Positions 53,514-62,759 of a stretch of 64,000 bases of DNA are shown here, piece by piece. The stretch comes from Bacillota bacterium (GTDB taxonomy: Bacteria > Bacillota > Clostridia > Acetivibrionales > DTU013). The notes under the pieces are model-generated. The model was not told the origin of the DNA. It saw nothing but the letters and a program-made list of their open reading frames with translations, and made no database searches. The stretch spans positions 21,986 through 85,985 of the forward strand of contig JAEYOM010000004.1 in the NCBI GenBank assembly GCA_023411715.1, given 5' to 3'. Position 1 is the stretch's first letter. Every line of letters starts with the position of its first letter. A program made the position numbers and the translations under genes.

Positions 53514-53602
53514 GATGATAAAGATAGATAATATTTGAAAACTTCATAGCCGGCAGAGTAACATTCAGAATTAAAAAGCTCCCGGCAGGCCAGGAGGTAT
53601 GG

Positions 53603-54763
53603 ATGAGAACAATAAAGCAAGTTTCGGATCTGACAGGTATCAGTGTACGCATGCTGCATTACTATGACAACATTGGTTTATTAAAGCCTAGCGATGTCAC
53701 AGACGCAGGTTACAGACTTTATAATGACAAAGCTCTTGAAACATTACAGCAAATACTATTTTACAAGGAGCTTGACATACCATTGAAAGAGGTTAGTGAA
53801 CTCATGACCAATGCCTGCTTTGACAAAGCGCAGGTGCTGGAAAACCAAAAAAAGCTGTTGATACTGAAACGCAAAAGATTGACCGATTTGATAGAGCTTA
53901 TAAATAGTACGCTAAAAGGAGAAAGCAAGATGAGTTTTAAGGAATTTGATATGAGTGAATATTTCAGTGCTCTGGAAGAATTAAAAATAGTACATAAGGA
54001 TAGGATAATCAAAGCTTGCGGCAGTATGGAAAAATTTAATGAACTTATTGAAGGATGTAAATCCAAAGAAGTTGAAATCGCCAAAATGGCCGTGATGCAA
54101 TATGGAAGTATTGAAAAATATATTACAGCCATGAAGAAGAATTTTGACAGTGATATTTTTACTATCGCAGAACAATATGATATGTTTAAAAAAGATTGCC
54201 TGGAAGATAAACATCCTGAATTGAAAGAATTGTTTAAAAAGCTTGTCTCCGACCTAAGCAAAGATACTGCTTCAGAGGAAATTCAACAAATTGCTGAAAG
54301 AATAACCGATACGGCCAAAAGGGATTACGAGTTATTTAGAACAGATGTGGAAGGTTATCACTGGTATAGTATGGTGCGAGGTTATCTGTTGATTCCCGAA
54401 TGGATAACTGCGGTTGACGCGAAGTATGGCGCCGGCGCATCCAAATTCATTGGCGAAGCTCTGAAAAATAATCTGGGAGATAGGAAGCCCAAGATAGAAA
54501 CATTATATGAAAAGCTTGTATCCGACTTAACTATAGATCCTTCTGTAAATGAAATTCAGGAGATCGTCAATGAAATAGTATATGAGACCCAAAAACAGCA
54601 CGAAGCTTTAAAAATCGATGAGGGAGAAAATTATTGGGGCTATACGGCAGAGCTATATTTGTCAAATTCTATCTGGATAAAGGCAACTGATAATAAATAT
54701 GGTAATGGTGCGGCTGAATTTATTGGTAAAGCTTTAAAGTTTTATTCTGAAAAAAGTAAGTAA
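53603..54763 (+). CDS. MerR-family regulator with duplicated TipAS-like ligand domain
   Basis: 386 residues. MerR winged helix (about 2-70: TIKQVSDLTGISVRMLHYYD) and dimerisation coil (75-110). The C-terminal part resembles TipAS antibiotic-binding domains. It contains two homologous segments, roughly residues 210-295 (KKLVSDLSKDTASEEIQQ ... AKYGAGASKFIGEALK) and 298-386 (EKLVSDLTIDPSVNEIQE ... NKYGNGAAEFIGKALK). Usual proteins have one, about 250 residues in all. It is divergent to the spoIIIA operon. Likely ligand is a peptide or thiopeptide-like drug, by analogy. Confidence 0.85.
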   Translation: MRTIKQVSDLTGISVRMLHYYDNIGLLKPSDVTDAGYRLYNDKALETLQQILFYKELDIPLKEVSELMTNACFDKAQVLENQKKLLILKRKRLTDLIELINSTLKGESKMSFKEFDMSEYFSALEELKIVHKDRIIKACGSMEKFNELIEGCKSKEVEIAKMAVMQYGSIEKYITAMKKNFDSDIFTIAEQYDMFKKDCLEDKHPELKELFKKLVSDLSKDTASEEIQQIAERITDTAKRDYELFRTDVEGYHWYSMVRGYLLIPEWITAVDAKYGAGASKFIGEALKNNLGDRKPKIETLYEKLVSDLTIDPSVNEIQEIVNEIVYETQKQHEALKIDEGENYWGYTAELYLSNSIWIKATDNKYGNGAAEFIGKALKFYSEKSK

Positions 54764-54769
54764 CAAAAT

Positions 54770-54821
54770 GCTCCCTCTATGTATAACGGTTATTGTTTCC
54801 GCTGTATGCCATAAAGGGAGC
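54770..54821. terminator. Hairpin between convergent genes
   Basis: GCTCCCT (54770-54776) and AGGGAGC (54815-54821) pair across 38 bases, between the MerR gene and lepB. There is no strong T-run on either side. Confidence 0.4.
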
Positions 54822-54863
54822 AAATTAATCTTTGAGCAGCTTTATAACAATGTAGAGACCGGC

Positions 54864-55460
54864 TTAATGGACAGTTCCGAACTTATTGAAGGGCCAGAAC
54901 CTGAACACAGCTTTCCCTTCGATCTGTGAGCGGTCGATCAGCCCGAAGGTCCTGCTGTCCTTGCTGACCTCCCTGTTGTCGCCCAAGACCAAGTATTTGC
55001 CCACAGGTACATTTATGGGGAAGATGACTTCCCTGGGGTATGTAAGTCCTTTTACATATGGCTCATCAAGCCTTTCACCGTTCCTGTAAACGCTTCCGTC
55101 GCGGATATCTATCTCATCGCCAGGTATTCCGATAACTCTCTTTACAAGGCGCACATTCGTCTTTTCCTCGACCGGCACGAAAACCTGGGATACGTCCTTC
55201 AGAAAGACTTTTACCCTATCTATGTAATTCATTGGATATTGGTCCTCAATAAAAACTATTATATCGCCCCTGGCAGGACTGCTGAACAAATATGTAATTT
55301 TTTCAATAAACAAGTGCTGGCCTTCCATCAGGGTATCCTGCATGGAAGTCTGTCTGACCTGTGTCGTCGCGAAAACTGTTGTATTGAGCAATGCGACCAG
55401 TATGAACGCAGCGGCAAACACAACGATCCATTCCCAGACTTCCCTTAAAAGTGTTTTCAT
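54864..55460 (-). CDS. lepB: Signal peptidase I
   Basis: 198 residues. One N-terminal membrane helix (about 9-32). The catalytic Ser is in RQTSMQDTL and the catalytic Lys in RLVKRVIGIPGDEI. YLVLGDNREVSKDSRTFG is the conserved GDN block. Cleaves signal peptides on the outer face of the membrane. Confidence 0.95.
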   Translation of the reverse strand: MKTLLREVWEWIVVFAAAFILVALLNTTVFATTQVRQTSMQDTLMEGQHLFIEKITYLFSSPARGDIIVFIEDQYPMNYIDRVKVFLKDVSQVFVPVEEKTNVRLVKRVIGIPGDEIDIRDGSVYRNGERLDEPYVKGLTYPREVIFPINVPVGKYLVLGDNREVSKDSRTFGLIDRSQIEGKAVFRFWPFNKFGTVH

Positions 55461-55488
55461 TTATGATATTCACTCTTTTCCGCTAAGT

Positions 55489-55523
55489 AAAAATCTTCGG
55501 AGCATCAAGCACTTCAGATTTTT
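55489..55523 (-). terminator. Second hairpin between CD1247-like gene and lepB
   Basis: AAAAATCT (55489-55496) and AGATTTTT (55516-55523) are inverse copies. It is preceded on the minus strand by GGCGAAGTCTTGTTT, nearly the sequence before the terminator at 9071. Confidence 0.45.
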
Positions 55524-55551
55524 AAACAAGACTTCGCCATGTTTCATTAAT

Positions 55552-55587
55552 AAAAAGGCAGGTCACCTGTTTCCAAGGACCCGCCTT
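55552..55587 (-). terminator. Rho-independent terminator of the CD1247-like gene
   Basis: AAGGCGGGTC and GACCTGCCTT pair around 13 bases and are followed by TTTTT on the minus strand, 13 bases after the stop codon. Confidence 0.8.
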
Positions 55588-55599
55588 GATACTTTATGA

Positions 55600-56067
55600 T
55601 TATTTATCCGAATCGTCGCTGCTGTCTGCACATTCATTGCAGTCGCATGTCCATTCTATTTCTATCTCCTTGTTGCAGTGAGGGCACAATACGGAATCCT
55701 TTTTCATGTATGCATCTTCAAGATTTACGGTTTCTCCGCAATGCGGGCAATCGAATTCGGCGTCTATTTCTTCCTCTTCCTCGTCTTCTTCTTCATCATT
55801 GTCGTCCTCATCGCAGCATTCACCGTCACAGCATTCGTCTTCGTCATCGTAAATAAGGCTTTCGATTTCGGACAGATCGTCATCTATCTCATCGATCTGT
55901 TCGGTGAGCTGTTCCTGAACTTCTTCAACGTCGTCTACAGCAAGCGCTACATCGTCCAGCACATCAATAATAGCTTTCAGCAGTTTGCCTTCGTTTGTGG
56001 CGTCGCTGATCTGCATCCCTTCAGCCAGCCCCTTCAGGTAGGACACTCTTTCCTTCAGATAATTCAT
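55600..56067 (-). CDS. CD1247-type acidic protein with zinc ribbon
   Basis: 155 residues from the ATG at 56067, preceded by GGAGGT. The helical N-terminus (YLKERVSYLKGLAEGMQISD) matches the CD1247 N-terminal domain of Clostridia. A very acidic Asp/Glu and CC-rich stretch follows, then CPHCGETV and CPHCNKEIEI, a C4 ribbon, and a final CDCNEC. Function unknown. Confidence 0.85.
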   Translation of the reverse strand: MNYLKERVSYLKGLAEGMQISDATNEGKLLKAIIDVLDDVALAVDDVEEVQEQLTEQIDEIDDDLSEIESLIYDDEDECCDGECCDEDDNDEEEDEEEEEIDAEFDCPHCGETVNLEDAYMKKDSVLCPHCNKEIEIEWTCDCNECADSSDDSDK

Positions 56068-56167
56068 AAAACCTCCGTTCCTTTGCAGTTTATGCAAAGT
56101 ATGCTTATTTTCACACTTTTCAATACTATTCCCGCTGTTAAATCTGTTTATGCCCACGGGTCACAGT

Positions 56168-56725
56168 TTACGCTCTTTCAAGATATTCCCCGGTCCTGGT
56201 GTCTATCCTGATCCTATCACCCTGGTTCACAAAGAGCGGAACCTTGACTACAGCGCCTGTTTCAAGAGTCGCAGGCTTTGATGCGCCGGTGGCGGTATCA
56301 CCCTTGAATCCGGGTTCGGTTTCAGTAATTTCCAGTTCGACGAATGTCGGAGGTTCGATACCGAAAACATTTCCCTTATAGGAAAGTATCTTTACGGTCA
56401 TGTTTTCCTTGACGAACTTGAACGTATCACCGATGGTATCCTTACCTATCGGAAGCTGTTCGTAAGTCTCGGTATCCATGAAGTAGTAGAGGTCGCCGTC
56501 GTTGTAAAGGTACTGCATGTCCTTTCTTTCGATATGCGCCTGTTCCACTTTATCGGTCGGGTTGAATGTTCTTTCAACCGTAGCACCGGTTATTATGTTT
56601 TTCATTTTCGTTCTTACAAAAGCAGCGCCCTTACCGGGCTTTACATGCTGAAACTCCACGACCTGAAATATCTGACCGTCCAGTTCGAACGTAACTCCGT
56701 TTCTGAAATCACCTGCTGTTATCAT
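56168..56725 (-). CDS. efp: Elongation factor P
   Basis: 185 residues from the ATG at 56725. FQHVKPGKGAAFVRTKMKN carries the loop lysine that reaches the peptidyl-transferase centre. GDTATGASKPATLETGAVV and IRIDTRTGEYLERA close the OB domains. Relieves stalling at proline runs. Confidence 0.96.
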   Translation of the reverse strand: MITAGDFRNGVTFELDGQIFQVVEFQHVKPGKGAAFVRTKMKNIITGATVERTFNPTDKVEQAHIERKDMQYLYNDGDLYYFMDTETYEQLPIGKDTIGDTFKFVKENMTVKILSYKGNVFGIEPPTFVELEITETEPGFKGDTATGASKPATLETGAVVKVPLFVNQGDRIRIDTRTGEYLERA

Positions 56726-56864
56726 CTGAATTCCCTCCACTTATATCAATCTGATTCTTTCGCTTATTACCGCACGGATGCATGATCGGTTCCATTACAA
56801 CGTTAGTAATATATCCTAGATAATATTAAATTAAAATAACATGTATTTCAAGAAAAATTTTCTT

Positions 56865-57950
56865 TTATAAAACAATCACTTCTTTGGTCGAAGCTGTCAA
56901 TATACTGACATTATCAGCGCCGATGGCGACCATATCCTCGATCCTCACGCCGCCGAGGCCGGTCACGTATATCCCGGGTTCAACGGTAACTATCATTCCT
57001 TCCTTCAGTACGAGATCTCCTCTCATTGAAAGCGTGGGATCCTCATGTATCTCCAGACCTACGCCATGGCCCAGTCCATGTCCGAAATTGTCGCCGAAGC
57101 CCGCATCCGATATGAATTTCCTTACTACTGCATCCACTTCCCTGCCCGTCATACCGCTTCTAACCGTATCAAGTCCAAGCCGGTTCGCCTCAAGTACGAT
57201 TTTGTATATCCTTGCAAGCTCAGGATCCGGCTTGCCCAGAAATACGGTCCTTGTCATATCCGAGCAGTAGCCCTTGTAAAGAGCTCCGAAATCTAATGTT
57301 ATGATATCTCCGGCCTCGATTTTCTTTTCCGAAGCAACGCCGTGCGGCATCGAAGCCCTGAGGCCTGAAGCGATTATCGTGTCGAAGGACGGTCCGATGG
57401 CTCCCTCACGCCTCATTTCATGCTCCATTTCGGCAGCAAGTTCGATTTCGCTCACACCGGGCTTTATATATTCGAGAATGTGTGAAAAAACATTGTCGGC
57501 TATTTTGACAGCCCGCCGTATAACATCTATCTCAGATTCATCCTTGACAATACGCAGTTCTTCAAGTACCCTGCCAAGAGGAAGAAACTCGGCAGCCTTC
57601 AGTTTTTCATGGTATTTGCTGTATTCGGCGTAGGTCACACGGCTGTCTTCGAAAGAAAGGCTCCTGATCCCGTCTTCTTCTATAAGGCGGTTCAGCTCGT
57701 CATATTGACCGCCCCTGTATTGAATGATCTCATAATCCGGCGCCTGGGACGCCGCCTGCTCGACATATCTGAAATCCGTAAGCAGCGCCGCCCTGTTTTC
57801 GTCGATGAACAAAATTGCCGAAGTACCCGTAAATCCGGACATGTACATATAATTGACACGTTCAGTTATCATTACCCCATCGATATTGTTCTGTTTCATT
57901 TTCGCACGCAGTCCGGCAAGTCTGTTTTTAAATATATCCGGCATTTTCAT
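56865..57950 (-). CDS. pepP: M24-family Xaa-Pro aminopeptidase
   Basis: 361 residues from the ATG at 57950, chosen for its AAGGAG site; longer frames run into aroQ. Creatinase-like N-terminal domain and M24 catalytic domain with metal ligands in ITLDFGALYKGYCSDMTRT, GHGLGHGVGLEIHEDP, VTVEPGIYV and VRIEDMVAI. Cleaves dipeptides with Pro in second position. Position before efp is conserved. Confidence 0.94.
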   Translation of the reverse strand: MKMPDIFKNRLAGLRAKMKQNNIDGVMITERVNYMYMSGFTGTSAILFIDENRAALLTDFRYVEQAASQAPDYEIIQYRGGQYDELNRLIEEDGIRSLSFEDSRVTYAEYSKYHEKLKAAEFLPLGRVLEELRIVKDESEIDVIRRAVKIADNVFSHILEYIKPGVSEIELAAEMEHEMRREGAIGPSFDTIIASGLRASMPHGVASEKKIEAGDIITLDFGALYKGYCSDMTRTVFLGKPDPELARIYKIVLEANRLGLDTVRSGMTGREVDAVVRKFISDAGFGDNFGHGLGHGVGLEIHEDPTLSMRGDLVLKEGMIVTVEPGIYVTGLGGVRIEDMVAIGADNVSILTASTKEVIVL

Positions 57951-57997
57951 TGCTCCTTTATATATAAGATATTTTGTTAAAGCGTCTGAAATTCTTA

Positions 57998-58438
57998 TTA
58001 CAGCAGGGACGCCGCCTTCAAAGCGATCATGTAACTGTCGGCTCCGAACCCGCAGATCTGCCCGACGCATACAGGCGCGATCACCGACTTGCTTCTGAAT
58101 TCCTCCCTGGCATGTATATTCGAAAGATGTATTTCTATGCATGGAATCTCGACAGCCTTTACGGCGTCGCGGATAGCTATGCTGTAATGCGTATAGGCGC
58201 CGGGGTTCATGATAATCACGTCATATTTGCCCCTGGCCTCATGCAATTTATCGATTATCTCACCTTCGTGGTTTGACTGGACAAAGTCGGCTTCCATCCC
58301 CAGTTTTTCCGCCTCTTTTGTTACAGCGGCGCCGATCTCCGCAAGGGTCACGCTTCCATAGATGTCCTTTTCCCTGACTCCGAGCAGGTTGAGATTAGGT
58401 CCGTTTATTACGATTATCCTTTTACTCATATTACTCAT
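57998..58438 (-). CDS. aroQ: Type II 3-dehydroquinate dehydratase
   Basis: 146 residues. INGPNLNLLGVREKDIYG carries the catalytic Tyr region, NPGAYTHYSIAIRDAV the catalytic His and IEIHLSNIHAREEFR the active-site loop. Third step of the shikimate pathway. The first ATG follows AAAGGGG. Confidence 0.95.
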   Translation of the reverse strand: MSNMSKRIIVINGPNLNLLGVREKDIYGSVTLAEIGAAVTKEAEKLGMEADFVQSNHEGEIIDKLHEARGKYDVIIMNPGAYTHYSIAIRDAVKAVEIPCIEIHLSNIHAREEFRSKSVIAPVCVGQICGFGADSYMIALKAASLL

Positions 58439-58473
58439 ATTTCCCCTTTGCTAAAGCCTTTATCCGCGCACTG

Positions 58474-58743
58474 TCAAGGATTGTGCCTGGGATTCCTCTT
58501 TACGAGGACGGCTGCCTTTGTGATTGCTGCAATAACGTCGACTTCGAACTGCTGCCTCAGCGTATCAATCTTCGAGTACAGCTCGCCCTTTTCAGTTACT
58601 ATGTACTTGGGCGGCAGATCATTGAGGGCTATTGCAGCGATATCGAGCAGGCACTTGTCGCAGGTGCACACATTGATGTCCGAAAGGATTTCCTTCATCT
58701 GGTTGAATACGATCTCTTCCATATAATTTTTGATTTGCGGCAT
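58474..58743 (-). CDS. ComFB-family protein
   Basis: 89 residues. NYMEEIVFNQMKEIL and CTCDKCLLDIAAIALNDLPP with its Cys cluster match the late-competence ComFB family. Its neighbour is a prepilin peptidase, which suggests a type IV pilus or competence link. Biochemical role uncertain; some relatives bind cyclic dinucleotides. Confidence 0.87.
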   Translation of the reverse strand: MPQIKNYMEEIVFNQMKEILSDINVCTCDKCLLDIAAIALNDLPPKYIVTEKGELYSKIDTLRQQFEVDVIAAITKAAVLVKRNPRHNP

Positions 58744-58779
58744 ATGATTTCCCCCTTAAATAATTTATTTGCTCTATGC

Positions 58780-58884
58780 TTAGGCATCGTTAAAAAATAA
58801 CATCCGCTAATCATTTACGGGGAACTACACTAACCGCTCCATTCCCCGTATAAGAAGCGGAAGTAATTTTTTAGCCGAGCCTTA
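58780..58884. repeat. 105-nt imperfect palindrome (uninterrupted copy)
   Basis: Same length and ends as the element at 44289-44435 without its hairpin insertion. CATCCGCT/AGCGGAAG and CGGGGAA/TTCCCCG form the stem. It fills the space between the ComFB-like gene and the prepilin peptidase gene. Confidence 0.9.
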
Positions 58885-58907
58885 ACAGAAATTGTGACTC
58901 CGCCGGT

Positions 58908-59699
58908 TCAACCGCCCATGTAAATCAAAAACAGATCCCAACCCCACATGATAGTAATGAAGGCTCCGATAACGATAAACGGCCCGAATGCGATAGTGTC
59001 CTTTCTCTTCTTCAAACCCGAAACCATCATCAAAAGCGAGAGGACGCCCCCCAGCACGACTGAAAGCAAAAGTGCCTCCATGCATAGTCTCCAGCCGAGA
59101 AAGAGCCCTATCGGGGCCATAAGCTTGACATCTCCCATACCGAGAGCGTCATCGGACCTGTATATCAGCGAACCGAGTATCGCCACCAGCAGCAGGAAGC
59201 CTGATCCCGGCAGTATTCCTGCCAAAGGGGTCCACCATTTTTCATCCCCGAATATTTCAACCTGGGGATAGAAGCAATTATATGCGAAAAATGCCATTCC
59301 GCCAATCAGGCCGGCTATGACAAGCCCGTTCGGAATGATCCTGTGTTCTAAGTCGATAAAGAACACCGCGATCAGTATAGTCATCAGATATGCATAAGCA
59401 AAAAATGATACCGAAAACCCGAACTTGTAAAACAGGGCTGTGAGAATAGCCGCCGTTAGAAGCTCAACAAGCGGATACCTCGGTGAAATACGCTCTCCGC
59501 AATGTCTGCAGTGGCCTTTGAGAATAGCGTAGCTGAAAACCGGGACGAGGTCTCTTGCAGTCAGGCGCTTTCCGCATTTTGTACATGAAGATGGCGGCGC
59601 GATTATCGATTTACCCTGAGGGACCCTGTAAATAAGAACATTTGCAAAAGAGCCGACAAACAGGCCCAGAACAAATATTGCCGCAAAAGCAAACGCCAT
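58908..59699 (-). CDS. Prepilin peptidase (A24 aspartyl protease)
   Basis: 263 residues from the ATG at 59699 after AGGAGG. N-terminal domain with zinc cysteines CTKCG and CRHCG, LFVGSFANVLIYRVPQGKS, and the catalytic aspartates in FIDLEHRIIPNG and GMGDVKLMAPIG. About seven membrane helices. Processes and often N-methylates type IV pilins. No pilin gene is visible nearby. Confidence 0.93.
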   Translation of the reverse strand: MAFAFAAIFVLGLFVGSFANVLIYRVPQGKSIIAPPSSCTKCGKRLTARDLVPVFSYAILKGHCRHCGERISPRYPLVELLTAAILTALFYKFGFSVSFFAYAYLMTILIAVFFIDLEHRIIPNGLVIAGLIGGMAFFAYNCFYPQVEIFGDEKWWTPLAGILPGSGFLLLVAILGSLIYRSDDALGMGDVKLMAPIGLFLGWRLCMEALLLSVVLGGVLSLLMMVSGLKKRKDTIAFGPFIVIGAFITIMWGWDLFLIYMGG

Positions 59700-59784
59700 A
59701 ACTCCTCCTGACCTTTCATTGAAAATCAATAGACCTCATGGTTTATTGTCCTATGATTATTCTCTGCTTTTGTCAGAAAATCCT

Positions 59785-60684
59785 TTATTCGGCCAAATAT
59801 TTTACAAATTCCGATGAAAGGTCCCGAAGCTTAACATCCGGGATATCTATCCCCATCCATATCTCAAAAGCCCTTACACCCTGATAAAGCAGCATTCCAG
59901 CTCCATTTGCAACCCTGCAGCCCGCTTTTTTCGCCTGCGTCAGGAGCTTTGTCTCCGCAGGGTTATAAATAACATCATAAACTATCTGTTCCCTCCGGAA
60001 CTTGAAATCCTCCTTCAGAGGACTATTGTCCACCCTGGGGTACATACCGGCGGATGTAGTGTTGATGATCACATCACACTCCTCGAGCGCAACTGCAGCT
60101 TCTTTGGAATCCAAAGCCATAGATTCCGTTATCTTGCCGAAGCCTTTAGCCTCAAGCACACGGTTTACATTGAGTGAAAGCTCCAGCGCTCTTTCAGGCG
60201 TACGGTTTATGACGGTTATTTTTTCAGCGCCCACCGTTGCTATCTTTGCTGTCAGCGCCCGCGCAGTGCCGCCGGCCCCGAGTATGCAGACAAGCTTGCC
60301 CTCGAAGCCGCCGCCCGTCTGCTCGCTGAACGCGCGTAAAAAACCGTCCCCGTCGGTATTATAGCCGTATAGCTTATCGTCGGAGAGCCTTATAGTATTC
60401 GCCGCGCCCAGTAATAAGACTTCCTCGTCTATTTCATCAAGAAATCGCAGAACTTCTTCCTTATATGGTATCGTGACATTGAAACCGGCAAACCCCAAAG
60501 CTTTAAGACCGGATACGGCATCTTCCAGCTTTCCGCCGGGGACCTTTATCGGGATGTATATCCCGTCGATCCCCATCATGGAAAAAAGGCTGTTCTGCAG
60601 TACCGGTGAAACAGTATGCTCTATTGGATTTCCAATCAGCCCGGTCAGTTTTGTCTTTCCGCCGACTCTTGTATCAAGCTGCAT
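59785..60684 (-). CDS. aroE: Shikimate dehydrogenase
   Basis: 299 residues. GLIGNPIEHTVSPVLQNSLF at the substrate site, FNVTIPYKEEVL with catalytic Lys, NTDGDGFLRA with catalytic Asp, and ILGAGGTARALTAKIA for NADP. Fourth step of the shikimate pathway. Confidence 0.95.
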   Translation of the reverse strand: MQLDTRVGGKTKLTGLIGNPIEHTVSPVLQNSLFSMMGIDGIYIPIKVPGGKLEDAVSGLKALGFAGFNVTIPYKEEVLRFLDEIDEEVLLLGAANTIRLSDDKLYGYNTDGDGFLRAFSEQTGGGFEGKLVCILGAGGTARALTAKIATVGAEKITVINRTPERALELSLNVNRVLEAKGFGKITESMALDSKEAAVALEECDVIINTTSAGMYPRVDNSPLKEDFKFRREQIVYDVIYNPAETKLLTQAKKAGCRVANGAGMLLYQGVRAFEIWMGIDIPDVKLRDLSSEFVKYLAE

Positions 60685-60700
60685 TGAATGCCCCGCCTTT

Positions 60701-61219
60701 TCAATGAATATCTTTCTTTTTCGACCATTCCGAATACCGTATCAGTACCCTTTTCTCAAATATGCGTTTGAACCTTACAAGCTTGCTTTCCCGCTTGTCG
60801 ATGGGACGGACAAGTATGGTGAACATGCCTGCGCGGTTCCCCCCGTAGACATCTGTAAATATTTGGTCTCCGACCACGGCTATGTTTTCGTTTCCGATAC
60901 CCATTATCCTGCCTGCTTTCAAAAAAGCCTGCGTACCCGGCTTCATCGCCCTGTGCACCGCATTGAGCTGCAGTCTGTCGTTGAATCTGACCACTCTTTT
61001 CTTCGAAGCGTTTGATACTATGCAAAGCTTGAAACCCGCAGCCTTCATCTTACCTATCCATTCGGCCGCGTTCTCGTCGGCATCGGCAACATGGTTCGGT
61101 ACCAGCGTGTTGTCGATATCGAGTATCAACCCGAGGATCCTGTTCTTCTTCAGCAGTTCGGCGGTTATATCCCGGATGCCGTTGATATAGAGATCCGGGA
61201 AAAGTATTTCGGACATCAT
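60701..61219 (-). CDS. YqeG-family HAD phosphatase
   Basis: 172 residues. HAD motif I is LILDIDNTLVPNH, motif II LCIVSNAS and motif III/IV VVGDQIFTDVYGGNRAGM. YqeG-type IIIA phosphatases are common before aroE in Firmicutes. Substrate unknown. GGGAGG precedes tandem ATGs. Confidence 0.92.
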   Translation of the reverse strand: MMSEILFPDLYINGIRDITAELLKKNRILGLILDIDNTLVPNHVADADENAAEWIGKMKAAGFKLCIVSNASKKRVVRFNDRLQLNAVHRAMKPGTQAFLKAGRIMGIGNENIAVVGDQIFTDVYGGNRAGMFTILVRPIDKRESKLVRFKRIFEKRVLIRYSEWSKKKDIH

Positions 61220-61301
61220 TGCCTCCCGGTTTATATAAATTATTAGCTTTTCATTTATGTACAGATGATATCGCGCTTTCTGTTATAACGCATCAGTTCA
61301 C

Positions 61302-61394
61302 AGAAAATTTTTCGGCAACAGATTTCGCCAAGGCGAAATGTTTCATTAAAGTAGTATTTCTGCAAAGCAGAAATCCATTGTAGAAAAATTTTCT
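61302..61394. repeat. Three-way-junction palindromic element
   Basis: AGAAAATTTTTC (61302-61313) and GAAAAATTTTCT (61383-61394) are perfect inverse arms. Between them are two hairpins, GATTTCGCC/GGCGAAAT and ATTTCTGC/GCAGAAAT, separated by GTTTCATTAAAG. The arrangement matches the tip of the 234-bp element at 39466. It lies in the divergent yqeG-ilvE region (61220-61595), which otherwise holds only the hairpin unit at 61401. Confidence 0.85.
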
Positions 61395-61400
61395 TACTCA

Positions 61401-61441
61401 GGATGCATGGGCGAGCAGATGACATAATCATCGACCAGCCT
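61401..61441. repeat. 41-nt hairpin unit (third locus)
   Basis: GGATGCATGGGCGAGCA, the hairpin GATGA-CATAA-TCATC, then GACCAGCCT. Flanks match the other units and only the 15-nt core differs. Confidence 0.88.
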
Positions 61442-61595
61442 CTGCTGCGTTTCAACGTCGCTACCTCGTTATAATAACAAAAATATACCCGGCAGGCAAC
61501 GGGCGAATTTGCTTTAAAGTATGGATTTTTTATAAAAAAAGTTGCATAATTAAAAAAAACATTTATAAGGGTAATACGTTAGGAGGTTGCCGATA

Positions 61596-62666
61596 GTGAC
61601 ACAGAAAATAAGCATACACAAAACCAGGAACCCGAAAACAAAGCCTGATCAGAAAAACCTTGGATTCGGGCAGCATTTCACGGATCATATGTTCATTATG
61701 GACTACAGCAGGGAAAAAGGCTGGTATGATCCGCGCATAGTTCCCTACGGACCTTTGGAACTCGACCCTGCTACAATGGTATTCCATTACGGCCAGGCCA
61801 TCTTTGAAGGCTTGAAGGCCTACAGGACCGAAGACGGACGCATCAACCTCTTCAGACCCGAAATGAACATGAAAAGGGTCAATAATTCAAATGAAAGGAT
61901 GTCTATTCCTCAATTTGACGAAGCATTCGGAGTTGAAGCGATCAAAACGCTGGTAAGCATAGACCGCGACTGGATCCCGACCGAACCGGGCACATCGCTA
62001 TATATCCGTCCATTCATAATTGCTACGGACCCGTTCCTTGGCGTAAGATCTTCGGATACTTATAAATTTTTAATAATACTTTCCCCGAGCGGCGCTTATT
62101 ACCCATCCGGAATAAATCCCGTCAGGATCATGATAGAAAATGAATATGTACGTGCGGTAAGAGGCGGCACCGGCTTTGCCAAAACTCCGGCCAATTACGC
62201 AATAAGCCTCAAAGCACAGGAGCTCGCTCACGATAAAGGCTACGTACAGGTCCTCTGGCTCGACGGCGTCGAAAGGAAATATATTGAAGAAGTCGGTTCC
62301 ATGAACGTATTCTTCAAGATCGGCGACGAAGTCGTGACGCCGGAGCTCAATGGAAGCATACTCCCCGGCATCACAAGGAATTCCTGCATACACCTGCTCA
62401 AGCATTGGGGCGTAAAAGTCACCGAAAGAAAGCTTGCTGCACAGGAGCTGTTCGACGCACATGCGGCAGGCAAGCTGGTAGAAGCTTTTGGAACAGGAAC
62501 GGCTGCCGTTATTTCACCTATCGGCGAACTGAACTGGGACGGCAAAGTCATTACTGTAGCCGGCGGAAAGATAGGAGACCTCTCCGCCAAGCTCTATGAG
62601 ACTATCACAGGCATACAGAGCGGCTCCGTGAAAGACGAGTTCAACTGGATCACAGAAGTTAAGTAA
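61596..62666 (+). CDS. ilvE: Branched-chain amino acid aminotransferase
   Basis: 356 residues. GTG start at 61596, ten bases after AGGAGG. Fold-type IV PLP enzyme: the PLP lysine lies in GTGFAKTPANYAISLKAQ, with FHYGQAIFEGLKAYR, ERKYIEEVGSMNVFF and GTAAVISPIGEL. Last step of Leu, Ile and Val synthesis. Confidence 0.95.
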   Translation: MTQKISIHKTRNPKTKPDQKNLGFGQHFTDHMFIMDYSREKGWYDPRIVPYGPLELDPATMVFHYGQAIFEGLKAYRTEDGRINLFRPEMNMKRVNNSNERMSIPQFDEAFGVEAIKTLVSIDRDWIPTEPGTSLYIRPFIIATDPFLGVRSSDTYKFLIILSPSGAYYPSGINPVRIMIENEYVRAVRGGTGFAKTPANYAISLKAQELAHDKGYVQVLWLDGVERKYIEEVGSMNVFFKIGDEVVTPELNGSILPGITRNSCIHLLKHWGVKVTERKLAAQELFDAHAAGKLVEAFGTGTAAVISPIGELNWDGKVITVAGGKIGDLSAKLYETITGIQSGSVKDEFNWITEVK

Positions 62667-62689
62667 CTATTCGGTTCTGACATTGATCA

Positions 62690-62718
62690 AAAAGGAAGCA
62701 TAAATGCTTCCTTTTTTT
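62690..62718 (+). terminator. Rho-independent terminator of ilvE
   Basis: GGAAGCAT and ATGCTTCC pair around two bases and are followed by seven T residues. Confidence 0.92.
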
Positions 62719-62759
62719 CATAATAAATTTTAAGAAATACTGAACAAGAGTTGAAGTTG

